A DNA stretch of 64,000 bases from Bradyrhizobium sp. ISRA464 (lineage in GTDB: Bacteria; Pseudomonadota; Alphaproteobacteria; Rhizobiales; Xanthobacteraceae), in assembly GCF_029910095.1 (NCBI RefSeq), contig NZ_CP094526.1:1674001-1738000 (forward strand), read 5' to 3'. Both the position numbers and the translations under genes were made by a program. Of this stretch, positions 25,907 through 34,410 are shown piece after piece. Numbering within the stretch: the stretch's first letter is position 1; each line of letters begins with the position of its first letter. The notes under the pieces were generated by a model. The model worked only from the letters and a program-made list of their open reading frames with translations. It searched no databases and was not told where the DNA came from.

Positions 25907-27637
25907 ATGACAAGGAAGCAGTGGTTACTGTCGGGCTGTGTCGCGTTCACGTGTCTCGTCTCGACTTGCGCCGTCGCAGGGCCGATCGCAAACTACAGTC
26001 CGGTGACGTCAGCGCGTCTCGAAAAACCCGAACCCGGCAACTGGATGCTCTATCGCCGGACCTATGACGGACAGGGTTACAGTCCGCTCGATCAGATCAA
26101 CACCTCCAACGTCAAGAACCTCAAGCCGGTCTGGACCTTCTCCACGGGCGTTCTCGAGGGCCACGAGGCTCCGCCGATCGTCAACAATGGCGTGATGTTC
26201 GTCGCGACCCCGATGGGGCAGGTGATCGCGCTCAACGCCAAGACCGGAGAGGAATACTGGCGCTACAAGCGCCAGCTTCCCGACGATCTGTTCCAGCTGC
26301 ATCCGACCAGCCGCGGCGTCGGCCTGTGGCAAGACAAGATCTATCTCGCCACGACGGACGATCACGTCGTCGCGCTCGATGCCAAGACCGGCAAGGCGGT
26401 CTGGGACACCAAGGTGCAGGACTACAGGAAGGGTCAGTACATGACCCTGATGCCGCTCGTGGTCGACGGCAAGGTGATCGTCGGCGGCTCCGGCGGCGAG
26501 TTCGGCGTGCGCGGCTATGTCGCCGCCTACGATGCCAACAGCGGCAAGGAGCTGTGGCGCACCTTCACCATTCCCGGCGAGGGCGAGCCGGGCCACGACA
26601 CCTGGAGCGGCGACGACTGGAAGTCGGGCGGCGGATCGGCCTGGATGACCGGCACCTACGACAAGGACAGCAAGACGATCTACTGGGGCGTCGGCAACGC
26701 AGCGCCTTGGCCGGGCAGCATGCATCCCGGCGACAATCTCTACACCAGCTCCGTGCTCGCGCTCGACCCCGAGACCGGAAAGATCAAGACGCACTTCCAG
26801 TATCACCAGAACGATTCCTGGGATTGGGACGAGGTCGACGCGCCGATGCTGGTCGACCTGCAGCGCGACGGGCGCTCGTTCAAGAGCCTGATCCATCCTG
26901 GACGTGACGCGATCTTCTGGGTGCTCGAGCGCAAGCCGGACAAGATCAACTATGTCGCCGGCTGGCCGTTCGTGAAGACCAATGTGTGGAAGGGGATCGA
27001 GGCCGAGACCGGCCGCCCGATCCTCGATCCCGACCATAAGCCCGTGCTTGGCAAGCGGGTCGAGTTCTGTCCGTCACTGTGGGGCGGCAAGGACTGGCCG
27101 TCGGCGGCCTACAGCCAGAACACCAAGCTCGTCTACGTTCCCGCCAACGAGAATTTCTGCGGCGGATTCACCGGCGAAAAGACGCCGCTGGTTGCCGGAC
27201 AGCTCTGGCTCGGCACCAAGCCGGAGGACATCGGGCTGACGCCGGCGCCCAACGCCGATCATTTCGGCGAGTTGCAGGCCTGGGACCCGGCGACCGGCAA
27301 GAAGGTCTGGCAGCACGACTTCAAGACCTCGCAGCTGTTCGGCGCGGTGACTGCGACAGCCGGCGACCTCGTCCTCGCCGGTGGCACCAACGACCGCTTC
27401 TTCCGCATCTTCAATGCCAAGACCGGCGAGCTGTTGTGGGAGCAGAAGACCAACTCCGGCATCATGGCGATGCCGATCACCTATGAAGTCGACGGCACGC
27501 AATACATAGCGGTCCAGTCGGGCTGGGGCGTCGACGCGCAGCGCATCCAGGATGCACTGGCCGGCAAGGTTGCAGGCTTCGAGAACAACGTGCCGCAAGG
27601 CGGCGTCGTCTGGGTCTTTGCCCTCGACAAGAAGTAA
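25907..27637 (+). CDS. PQQ-dependent alcohol dehydrogenase (possibly lanthanide type)
   Basis: A 576-residue quinoprotein with a signal peptide (about 1-24, ending TCAVAG). Beta-propeller repeats of the W-motif type recur (VIALNAKTGEEYWRYK, VVALDAKTGKAVWDTK, LQAWDPATGKKVWQHD, FRIFNAKTGELLWEQK). The active-site segment NDSWDWDEVDAP gives Asp306-x-Asp308. A second Asp two residues after the catalytic one is the mark of lanthanide-using XoxF/ExaF enzymes, while calcium MxaF has Ala. No heme c motif is present, so it needs an outside electron acceptor; the Rieske protein just upstream is the candidate. The GGAGG before the ATG is strong. Confidence 0.9.
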   Translation: MTRKQWLLSGCVAFTCLVSTCAVAGPIANYSPVTSARLEKPEPGNWMLYRRTYDGQGYSPLDQINTSNVKNLKPVWTFSTGVLEGHEAPPIVNNGVMFVATPMGQVIALNAKTGEEYWRYKRQLPDDLFQLHPTSRGVGLWQDKIYLATTDDHVVALDAKTGKAVWDTKVQDYRKGQYMTLMPLVVDGKVIVGGSGGEFGVRGYVAAYDANSGKELWRTFTIPGEGEPGHDTWSGDDWKSGGGSAWMTGTYDKDSKTIYWGVGNAAPWPGSMHPGDNLYTSSVLALDPETGKIKTHFQYHQNDSWDWDEVDAPMLVDLQRDGRSFKSLIHPGRDAIFWVLERKPDKINYVAGWPFVKTNVWKGIEAETGRPILDPDHKPVLGKRVEFCPSLWGGKDWPSAAYSQNTKLVYVPANENFCGGFTGEKTPLVAGQLWLGTKPEDIGLTPAPNADHFGELQAWDPATGKKVWQHDFKTSQLFGAVTATAGDLVLAGGTNDRFFRIFNAKTGELLWEQKTNSGIMAMPITYEVDGTQYIAVQSGWGVDAQRIQDALAGKVAGFENNVPQGGVVWVFALDKK

Positions 27638-27754
27638 CGACGCGGGCGTTGCAGATAGGGGGCGATGCGAGCGGGAAGCGGCGGATGGGGAGACCGCCGC
27701 TTCCCGGTCCGCGTGCTCGCAATCGCATTTGACATCAGTGGACTCTTTCCACGT

Positions 27755-27881
27755 CGTCATGGCCGGGCATAGCCGTCCGAAGGACGGCGTCGCTTCCGCT
27801 CGCCTATGTCCCGGCCATCCACGTCTTTCTTCACGTGGGAAACCAAAGACGTGGATGCCCGTCACAAGCCCGGGCATGACG
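27755..27881. repeat. Intergenic palindromic repeat (family B, long form)
   Basis: CGTCATGGCCGGGCAT ... CCATCCACGTCTTTC ... AAAGACGTGGATGCCC ... GCCCGGGCATGACG, with a longer middle part (CGTCCGAAGGACG) than the other two copies. Confidence 0.8.
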
Positions 27882-27945
27882 AGTTGGTGGGTAGACTAAC
27901 CAAGCTGTATGCAGCGAACGCGCGCATAGTCCGCATATGCGATTG

Positions 27946-27969
27946 CCCTCCCCCGCAAGCGGGAGAGGG
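27946..27969. repeat. CCCTCCCCCGCAAGCGGGAG-type repeat
   Basis: A hairpin with arms CCCTCCCC / GGGAGAGGG around the GCAA loop; partner of 11199-11237. Confidence 0.55.
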
Positions 27970-27999
27970 GATGCAATTGCATTGCGGCTACGACCGCCC

Positions 28000-30315
28000 T
28001 CACGTCTCCAGCTGCTTGCCGATCGGAAGTGCGCGGATGCGCTTTCCGGTGGCGGCAAAGATCGCGTTGATCAGCGCCGGTGCGAACGGCGGCACGCCGG
28101 GCTCGCCGACGCCGCTTGGCGGCGTGCCCGCTGCCGGCGGCACGATGTGGACGTTGGTGATCACAGGCGACTCGTCGATCCGGATCACCGGGAAATCGTC
28201 GAAATTGCTCTGCTGCACCTTGCCGTCCTTGAAGCTGATCTCGCCATATTTGGCGAGGCTCAGGCCCATGATCGCGGCGCCCTCGATCTGCGACTGGATC
28301 CGTTCCGGATTGACGTAAGTGCCGCAATCGATCGCGGTGTCGACCCGTGGCACGGTGAGCTTGCCTTTCTCGTCCACGGCCACCTCGACGATGGTCGCGA
28401 TGTAGCTGACGAAAGAGCGGTGCGCGGCGATGCCGAGGCCATGGCCTTTCGGCAACGACCGTCCCCATTCGCCCTTTTCGGCGACCAGCTCGACCACCTT
28501 GCGCAGCCGCGCGGTGTCGATCGGGTAGCTGTCATAGGGCTCGCCGTAGTTCCAGGGATCCTTCACCGAGGACAGGTTGACGATCCGCGGGCTTCCGATC
28601 AGCTCCAGCAGCATGTCCTTCTGGTCGCGGCCCGTCGCATGCGCGATCTCCCCGACCATCGATTGCACCGCGAACGCCCGCGGGATGTTAGACACCGAGC
28701 GGAACCAGCCGATGCGCGTGTATGCGGCGGCTTCCGGATTCTCGCACTGCAGGTTGGCGATCTCGAACGGGTTGTCGATCAGGCCCATGCCGAGCTCGAA
28801 CGGCGCTTCGTGATTGGCGCCGGCCGCGAAGGTCGAGGCGATGGTCGGTGCCACGCTGCGGTGCCGCCACGCGATCACCTTGCCGCTCTTGTCGAGGCCT
28901 GCCTCGATGCGCTCGACCGAGACGGTGTGCAGGAAGTCATGATGAACGTCGTCCTCACGGGTCCACTGCACCTTGACCGGCGCCCCGAGCTCCTTCGAGA
29001 GCAGCGCCGCCTCGATCGCGTAATCGCATTTCGATTTGCGTCCGAAGCCGCCGCCGAGCAGCGTCACGTTGACGGTGACATTGTCCTCGGGGATGCCGAG
29101 CGTCTTGGCGACGTCCTCGCGCGTGCCGCCCGGGCTCTGCACCGGCGCCCAGATCTCGGCCTTGTCGCCCTTGACGTCGGCGACCGCGACCGGCGGCTCC
29201 ATGCTGACATGGGCGAGATGCGGCAGGTAGTACTCGCCGACGATGACCTTGTCGGCGCTCTTCAGGGCCGCATCGACATCGCCTTCCTTGCGCACGACAA
29301 GGCCCGGCTTGCGCGCGGCTTCCTCGAGCGTGGCGCGGTAGGCGACCGAGTCATACTTGGCGTTGGCGCCGTCGTCCCAGACCACCTTCAGCGCGTCGCG
29401 CCCCTTGATCGCCGCGCCGGTGTTGCGCGCGATCACGGCCACGCCGCCGAGCGGCTGGAACTTGGACGGCCACGGCCAGCCCTTCACCTCCATCACCTTC
29501 TCGACGCCGGGCACCTTCGTCGCGGCGCTGTCGTCGAACGACTTGACCTTGCCGCCGGTCACCGGCGGGCGCGCGATCACGGCGTATTTCATCCCGGGCA
29601 GGCGGATGTCGGCGCCGTAATGCGCCTTGCCGGTGGTGATGTCGTGAAGGTCGACGATGCTGACCTCGCCCTTGCCGAGGTAACGGAAGTCCTTCGGGTC
29701 CTTCAACTTGAGGCTGTTGATATCAGGCACCGATTCCTTGGCGGCATCGGCGGCGAGATCGCCGAAGCCGATCTTGCGCCCGCTCGCGCCATGGACGACC
29801 TCGTGGTTCTGCGCCTTCACCTCGCTCGCCGGCACGCCCCATTTCCTGGCGGCGGCCGCTTCCAGCATCGTGCGTGCCGAGGCGCCGATCTGGCGCATCG
29901 GCATCAGATAGTGCCGCGTGCTGCGCGAGCCGTCGGTGTCCTGGTTGCCGTATTTGACCTCGTCGCCATGCGCCTGCTGGACGTGGACGCGCGACCAGTC
30001 GGCCTCCATCTCCTCGGCGACGATCAGGGGCAGGCTGGTGCGGACGCCGGTTCCCATCTCGGAGCGGTGCGCCAGGATGGTGACGACGCCGTTCGGCGCG
30101 ATCGCGACGAACACGCGGGGATCGACCACGACGCCGTGCGGCATCTTGCCGGCGCCGGTCTCATAGGCGAAGGCCTGGCGCGACATCACGGGTGCGGCGA
30201 GCACGAAGCTGCCGGCGATGCCGAGGCCCTTCAGGATGCTGCGGCGCGAGACGTTCTCGACCTTGACGTGCTTCTCGAAGCCACGAAGCTTGCCGGGATT
30301 GGTGAAGATATTCAT
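28000..30315 (-). CDS. Molybdenum hydroxylase large subunit (IorB/aldehyde oxidase-like), Tat-exported
   Basis: A 771-residue xanthine-oxidase-family molybdopterin subunit. A twin-arginine leader, [20 protein letters not shown], is near the N-terminus, which fits the periplasmic IorB-like branch. The middle has [20 protein letters not shown], the cofactor-binding Gly-rich loop, and the C-terminal [16 protein letters not shown] holds the catalytic Glu. It oxidises an aldehyde or N-heterocycle with water as oxygen donor. The [2Fe-2S] subunit gene lies one base upstream. The convergent PQQ dehydrogenase makes an alcohol-to-aldehyde-to-acid route plausible but unproven. Confidence 0.9.
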   Translation of the reverse strand: MNIFTNPGKLRGFEKHVKVENVSRRSILKGLGIAGSFVLAAPVMSRQAFAYETGAGKMPHGVVVDPRVFVAIAPNGVVTILAHRSEMGTGVRTSLPLIVAEEMEADWSRVHVQQAHGDEVKYGNQDTDGSRSTRHYLMPMRQIGASARTMLEAAAARKWGVPASEVKAQNHEVVHGASGRKIGFGDLAADAAKESVPDINSLKLKDPKDFRYLGKGEVSIVDLHDITTGKAHYGADIRLPGMKYAVIARPPVTGGKVKSFDDSAATKVPGVEKVMEVKGWPWPSKFQPLGGVAVIARNTGAAIKGRDALKVVWDDGANAKYDSVAYRATLEEAARKPGLVVRKEGDVDAALKSADKVIVGEYYLPHLAHVSMEPPVAVADVKGDKAEIWAPVQSPGGTREDVAKTLGIPEDNVTVNVTLLGGGFGRKSKCDYAIEAALLSKELGAPVKVQWTREDDVHHDFLHTVSVERIEAGLDKSGKVIAWRHRSVAPTIASTFAAGANHEAPFELGMGLIDNPFEIANLQCENPEAAAYTRIGWFRSVSNIPRAFAVQSMVGEIAHATGRDQKDMLLELIGSPRIVNLSSVKDPWNYGEPYDSYPIDTARLRKVVELVAEKGEWGRSLPKGHGLGIAAHRSFVSYIATIVEVAVDEKGKLTVPRVDTAIDCGTYVNPERIQSQIEGAAIMGLSLAKYGEISFKDGKVQQSNFDDFPVIRIDESPVITNVHIVPPAAGTPPSGVGEPGVPPFAPALINAIFAATGKRIRALPIGKQLET

Positions 30316-30316
30316 G

Positions 30317-30769
30317 TCACACCCCCGTCGAAGCGAGGTGCACGGCATTCTCGATGCGCTGATAGCAGCCACAGCGGCAGATGTTGCCCGACATGGCTTC
30401 GCGAATCTGGTCGTGCGAGGGTTTCGGGTTGTCGTTCAGCAGCGCCGCGGCCTGCATGATCTGGCCGGCCTGGCAATAGCCGCATTGGGGAACATTGACC
30501 TGGCGCCAGGCCTTCTGCACCGGATGATCGCCGGTGGGATGCAGGCCTTCGATGGTGGTAACCTCGCGGCCGACCACGTCGGAGACCGAGGTGATGCAGG
30601 AGCGCACCGCCTGCTTGTCGACGATCACGGTGCAGGCGCCGCACAGTGCCTGGCCGCAGCCGAATTTGGTGCCGGTCAGGCCGGCTTCGTCGCGGAGATA
30701 CCAGAGTAGCGGGAGATCGGGGTCGCCGTCCCAGTTCTGTTCCTGGCCATTGATTTTTAGTTTGATCAT
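30317..30769 (-). CDS. [2Fe-2S] small subunit of molybdenum hydroxylase (IorA-like)
   Basis: A 150-residue two-cluster iron-sulfur protein. The ferredoxin-like N-terminal cluster has [16 protein letters not shown] and a later RSC. The helical C-terminal cluster has [16 protein letters not shown] and [16 protein letters not shown]. All eight cysteines are present. It passes electrons from the molybdenum subunit to an outside acceptor. With no signal peptide, it would be carried through Tat by its partner. The two genes are one base apart and clearly form one operon. No FAD subunit gene is present, as is usual for the IorAB type. Confidence 0.93.
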   Translation of the reverse strand: MIKLKINGQEQNWDGDPDLPLLWYLRDEAGLTGTKFGCGQALCGACTVIVDKQAVRSCITSVSDVVGREVTTIEGLHPTGDHPVQKAWRQVNVPQCGYCQAGQIMQAAALLNDNPKPSHDQIREAMSGNICRCGCYQRIENAVHLASTGV

Positions 30770-31260
30770 GGTCTGTCCTCGCTCTGCTTAAGCTATTGAC
30801 CGAAGCGGCGTGAGGCGCGGAACGTCTTCCATTCGCCCGCGGCCGCGCTGATGTTTGTTTTGCCAAGATGTTGATGAGCCAAACTGTGATGCGCCAAGGT
30901 CTGCGCTGTGTCCCAAGCACTCCTCTCGCTTGTCGGCGCCTTGCCGGCGCAGCATGGTGAAGGCGGCAACGCTATCAGACGTTGCGTGACTTCACAGACG
31001 GGCATTTTGCATTGGCCGTTTGTCAAAACCGGGGCCGCGCCAGATGACGTGTGTTGTTTCATCGATACAACTACGCTCGGATCGGCCGGGCGGTATTCCG
31101 GCGGTACCCGGGGAGAGGCAAGGGGGCGGGAGGCCGGGAAGGGGCCTTCGGCGCCGAAATGGCCCCAGCGGGCCGCAAAGCATGGCGACAAAACCCCCGC
31201 CGCAATGCACAAGGCATCTTGCGGCAGGCCGATTTCAAGGCTATTGCCTTGCCTCTCAAC
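30770..31260. other. Gene-free region upstream of tRNA-Glu
   Basis: 491 bases with no credible gene. It should contain the promoters for the Mo-hydroxylase operon (minus) and the tRNA (plus). A GTTGT/ACAAC dyad sits near 31050, and no boxes can be assigned surely. Confidence 0.45.
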
Positions 31261-31335
31261 GCTCCCTTCGTCTAGCGGTTAGGACGCGGCCCTCTCAAGG
31301 CTGAAACAGGGGTTCGATTCCCCTAGGGAGCGCCA
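31261..31335 (+). tRNA. tRNA-Glu (anticodon CUC)
   Basis: A 75-base cloverleaf with encoded CCA. The acceptor stem GCTCCCT pairs with AGGGAGC. The anticodon loop in GCCCTCTCAAGGC reads CTC, giving Glu (GAG codons). The T arm is GGGGTTCGATTCCCC. Its 3' end is the integration site of the small island that follows; the last 15 bases recur at 34351-34365. Confidence 0.95.
31321..31335 (+). repeat. attL core (tRNA-Glu 3' end)
   Basis: CCCTAGGGAGCGCCA, the last 15 bases of the tRNA including CCA, repeated exactly at 34351-34365. Confidence 0.85.
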
Positions 31336-31362
31336 GCCGGGCTCTCCGCGCGTTGATCTCTC

Positions 31363-31947
31363 TCAGCTTTTTGGCGGTTTCCCCAAACCTGCAGAACGGG
31401 TTTGGGGCATTCTGTTCGCCTTGTGGTCCTCAAGTTTCAGGATCGCGCGGCGTCCACCGCGACGCCGATCGGCCTCACGCGTGTAGCGTTCAGCTTCAGC
31501 AAGAGTGAGATGGCCCATCGCTGCCATGATCTCGTGTGCAGTCGCGCCAGCATCGGCGAGGAGGCGTCCAAACGTCTTGCGTAGACCGTGCGGTCGGCAG
31601 TCGAGCGGCAGGCCAGCCTCATCCATCGCGTCGCGCATCCAGCCGCTGAAGCCGTCGACGGTGAATGGCTTGCCGTATTCCGTCGTGAGAATGCAAACGT
31701 GTTTTCGTGGCAGTGCGTCCAGCGCCTCCTTAAGCGACATCGCCTTCTCAACGACAACGGGGACGCCAGTCTTGCGCCGGGTGTATTCAAAGTCATCGGC
31801 ATCGGCCTGCACCCAAGTGGTCAGGTGCGTATCGCCGCGTGCTGTGCCGACATTCAGCATCAGCTCGTAGGCCGCGCGCTGTTTGGTGCCGAATTTCCAG
31901 CGCTTCAAAAAGGCGCCCCATCGACGTGTGGTGTGGCATGACGGCAT
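31363..31947 (-). pseudogene. Tyrosine integrase, C-terminal catalytic part only
   Basis: 194 codons, against the roughly 350-420 usual for such integrases. The catalytic pieces are there: Arg in GTARGDTH, CRPHGLRKTFGRLLAD (His-x-x-Arg), MAAMGHLTLAEAERYTREAD (His and Tyr). RRWGAFLKRWKFGTK would normally be internal, and the arm- and core-binding domains before it are gone. The cut lies where the HNH gene starts on the other strand, so the deletion joined these two. It lies 28 bases from the tRNA, as expected for a tRNA-targeting integrase. Confidence 0.85.
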
Positions 31948-32647
31948 GCCCGATGAGCAGCCGCGTGAATGCCAATACTGCGGAACTAGGTTCGTGCCTG
32001 ACGTTTCGCGGGAGATCGCAATGCCCGGAGCGCCGCCATCCGTAGTCTTCGCACATCGGCGGGCGCATTGTTCGAAGTACTGCGATTATACAATTGCTGG
32101 CTTGCGTCCAGTCGAGGTGGACCGAACCGCTATTTTCGAACGAGATGGATATCGCTGCTATCTGTGCGGTCAGGAAACCCCTCAACAATTGCGCAGCTTG
32201 GGTTATGTGCCCAATGGCCCCAGTGTTGACCACGTTGTGCCCCGTCACTTAGGGACGAATGACCCCGACAATCTGCGTTGTTGTTGTAAACGATGCAATT
32301 TGGAAAAAGGACCTTCGCTAATTTGGGAGAAACTGGCGCATCGCTTGAACGCCGGCTACGACGCCTTCTCCACCGTGTTGCTAGAGATCCTTCCGCGACA
32401 GCCCACTCTTTCGGAATTAGTTTTACTTTGGCGCGAAATGGTGATCTCTGGCTGCGCTGCGAAGCACATCGATCATCGTCATGTCGGCAATCACAGGAGA
32501 GACCGCCGAGCCTTGCAGAATTCCCCGTTGGAGAACGCCGCGCTGGTCGTCAACGTTTGCTTCGCCCGCTATTGTTTCTGTACAGCTAGAAACAGACGGG
32601 CGAACTGGCACCCTACTCCGATCAATGATACGATAGCCCTGTTGTAA
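31946..32647 (+). CDS. HNH endonuclease domain protein (3' end altered)
   Basis: A 233-codon frame. Cysteine pairs CQYC (9-12) and a later H-C-x-x-x-C (41-46) look like an N-terminal zinc knuckle. The HNH core is ERDGYRCYLC (Cys71/Cys74), PSVDHVVPRHLG (Asp95-His96), then DPDNLRCCCKRCNLEKG (Asn109, Asn118). HNH enzymes cut DNA in mobile, restriction or retron-type systems. Residues after about 165 are simply the opposite strand of the reverse-transcriptase gene, so the native C-terminus seems lost at a junction near 32.43 kb. The start is MPDEQPRECQ; earlier codons are antisense to the integrase. Confidence 0.75.
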   Translation: MPDEQPRECQYCGTRFVPDVSREIAMPGAPPSVVFAHRRAHCSKYCDYTIAGLRPVEVDRTAIFERDGYRCYLCGQETPQQLRSLGYVPNGPSVDHVVPRHLGTNDPDNLRCCCKRCNLEKGPSLIWEKLAHRLNAGYDAFSTVLLEILPRQPTLSELVLLWREMVISGCAAKHIDHRHVGNHRRDRRALQNSPLENAALVVNVCFARYCFCTARNRRANWHPTPINDTIALL

Positions 32648-33328
32648 TACAACGCCATCTATTATCGCCCGGGACAGAGGCAATCTGCTCCTCAACCATT
32701 CGACCGAGATAGAGCCATAGCAATCTCTGACGTCGAATTGTATGAACCGCGTTCCGGCTGGAGCGGAGTTCATACCTTTGAGGAGTTCTTCGCAGGCAGC
32801 CAGTTGTCCGCGCGTCAGATCGAAACCTAACGGGCGGATGCCTGCAAAGGGCTGGAGGGCATACAAAACAATTTCCTGTTTCGCAGCACCAAACTCATCG
32901 AAATCGTAGACAATTCTAAAGCCGCCTCTGGCCTTGGGCCGATACAGCCGAACGGCTGTAGCTGGCACACTCAGGCACGCCAGTCGGTTGGCAACTTGCC
33001 ATACTCGTTCAAAAGATGGAGACGCAGACCTTTGGCTGCGGCTTGCTGACCGCCTGCTCTTTTTCCGTAGGGCTACGTAAGCAGCAAATACGCGAACCGC
33101 CGTGCTACGCAACAACGAGCGCTGCTCACGCCTTACAATACGTTCACTCCGCTCTCTTAAACGCCTGATCTTGATCCGCTGGCGCTTCAACACGCGTTTG
33201 CCGTGCAGTCGCAACTCGGTCTGCTCGGCACCCAGCGCGCAAGCGCGCTTGATCGTCTCTAGACGTAGGGCAACAGTTCTGGGGCGCCGAAGCGCACCCA
33301 AAGTTGAATGGTGCACCAATATGAACAT
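32423..33328 (-). pseudogene. Reverse transcriptase, truncated before the catalytic Y-x-D-D motif
   Basis: The frame has RT motif 1-2-like RPKARGGFRIVYDF, motif A IQFDVRDCYGSISVEW (catalytic Asp near 32733), and motif B GILQGSAVSPVIADMTMIDV (about 32524-32465). It stops soon after, with no Y-x-D-D (motif C) in any frame beyond. The first ~110 residues are very Arg-rich and may be a poorly conserved extension. The 5' end overlaps the start of the divergent protease gene by a few bases, and the start codon is uncertain (ATG 33328 or a later GTG). No retron N-A-x-x-H motif is visible. The RT class is not assignable. Confidence 0.75.
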
Positions 33329-34220
33329 TTCTGATGCTGCTTTGAAATGTGTTGCCTTCATAGGCGTAATGAAGGATGGGCGGTTTCAACCGCGCGCCAC
33401 CGGATTTTTTGTCGACTGGATTGAGGACCAGATCAGCCTCACGCATCTGGTTACTGCCGAGCACGTCATAGCCGGGTTAGTTAGGACCAACAACGATATC
33501 TTCGTGCGCGTCAATCTACTAAGTGATGGAGTTGCTGAGTTTCAGGTAGATGCGACCGAGTTTCGATTTCATCCAAACAATGCACAGGAAGCCGCAGATG
33601 TTGCCGTAATGCCTTTCAGAGCGAACGCGCTTCAAGATGATCAAGGCAATGTGGTCGGCATCGATACTGTTTCTATTGCACTGAACGAAAAAGAAGATGG
33701 GTTTTTACCCCAAGAAGAATTCAAAAGACGCCATATGGGGCGCGGCGGGCAGATATCTATAATCGGTCTGTTTCGCAGTCATTTTGGACAAAAGCGTAAT
33801 GTGCCAATTGTGCGTGTCGGGAACATCTCAATGCTGCCTGGCGAGCCTGTGTCCACCCGCGCCGGCGATATCAAAGCCTACCTAGTAGAGGCCCGTTCTG
33901 TGGGAGGTCTAAGTGGCTCTCCCGTTTTTGCGAACGCGGATCAAGGGTTTGAATTGTCGAATGCCCTCTCAAAAAGGACGGTGTGTTTGCAGCCGATGGC
34001 GCTGCTCGGGATGGTTCACGGCCATTTCGATGTGAAGAATTTAAACGAAGATGTGGTTACCGAAGACGACCGGTTGAGAGACGGGGTACATACCGGCATT
34101 GCTATCGTTATTCCTGTCGAAAAAATTGTGGAGACCATCAATCATCCTGACTTGATAGAATTGAGAAAGAAGGCCGTTGAAAATTTGCGCAGCGCGGGCT
34201 CTGACACCTCGTCTCAGTAG
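33321..34220 (+). CDS. Trypsin-like serine protease domain protein
   Basis: A 299-residue soluble protein with a full trypsin-like triad pattern: His in LTHLVTAEHVIAG (about 49), Asp in EAADVAVMPF (about 95), and Ser in SVGGLSGSPVF (about 196; G-x-S-G-S-P). No signal peptide or membrane helix is seen, so it should be cytoplasmic, like the protease effectors of bacterial conflict systems rather than DegP. It is divergent from the reverse-transcriptase remnant with overlapping 5' ends, and the two were probably one functional unit. Codon use is relaxed and AT-richer than the chromosome. Confidence 0.82.
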   Translation: MNISDAALKCVAFIGVMKDGRFQPRATGFFVDWIEDQISLTHLVTAEHVIAGLVRTNNDIFVRVNLLSDGVAEFQVDATEFRFHPNNAQEAADVAVMPFRANALQDDQGNVVGIDTVSIALNEKEDGFLPQEEFKRRHMGRGGQISIIGLFRSHFGQKRNVPIVRVGNISMLPGEPVSTRAGDIKAYLVEARSVGGLSGSPVFANADQGFELSNALSKRTVCLQPMALLGMVHGHFDVKNLNEDVVTEDDRLRDGVHTGIAIVIPVEKIVETINHPDLIELRKKAVENLRSAGSDTSSQ

Positions 34221-34350
34221 ACGAGCGGCACCGCAATCGGCACTATTAAAGGCGGTTTGGGGTACTTTGCTGAAAAGCATTGGAAATCAATGGAGGTCGA
34301 TTTCCCCAAACTTTCAGTTAAGTTATTGACACAAGTAGCATTCCGCAGTT

Positions 34351-34365
34351 CCCTAGGGAGCGCCA
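34351..34365 (+). repeat. attR core of tRNA-Glu island
   Basis: CCCTAGGGAGCGCCA, an exact copy of the tRNA-Glu 3' end at 31321-31335. Sequence after it returns to chromosomal composition. Confidence 0.85.
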
Positions 34366-34410
34366 CTTCATCCCAAAATGCTGGTGTCCCGCACCGCCGC
34401 CTGCGCGTCC

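Larger units (their letters stand above)
27638..27999. other. Gene-free region between convergent oxidoreductase genes
   Basis: 362 bases filled mostly by two palindromic repeats (27755-27881 and 27946-27969). They may serve as transcript ends for both units. Confidence 0.6.
31321..34365. mobile_element. 3-kb decayed genomic island in the tRNA-Glu 3' end
   Basis: Bounded by the 15-bp direct repeat CCCTAGGGAGCGCCA (tRNA 3' end at 31321-31335 and 34351-34365). Inside, in order: 5'-truncated integrase (-), HNH nuclease (+), reverse transcriptase lacking its C-terminal part (-), trypsin-like protease (+). Base composition is visibly poorer in GC than the surroundings, especially 32-34.3 kb. The broken gene ends at about 31.95 and 32.43 kb suggest at least two internal deletions since insertion. 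Confidence 0.8.

Noticed and set aside
27937..30459. 840-codon plus-strand frame opposite the molybdenum hydroxylase
   Set aside because: Antisense shadow. The minus strand has full cofactor motifs, a Tat leader and a coupled partner gene; the plus frame is Arg/His/Asp-rich without motifs.
32423..33328. Calling the reverse transcriptase a retron
   Set aside because: No N-A-x-x-H motif is visible, the C-terminal region with the V-T-G signature is missing, and no msr-msd-like inverted repeats could be placed next to it.
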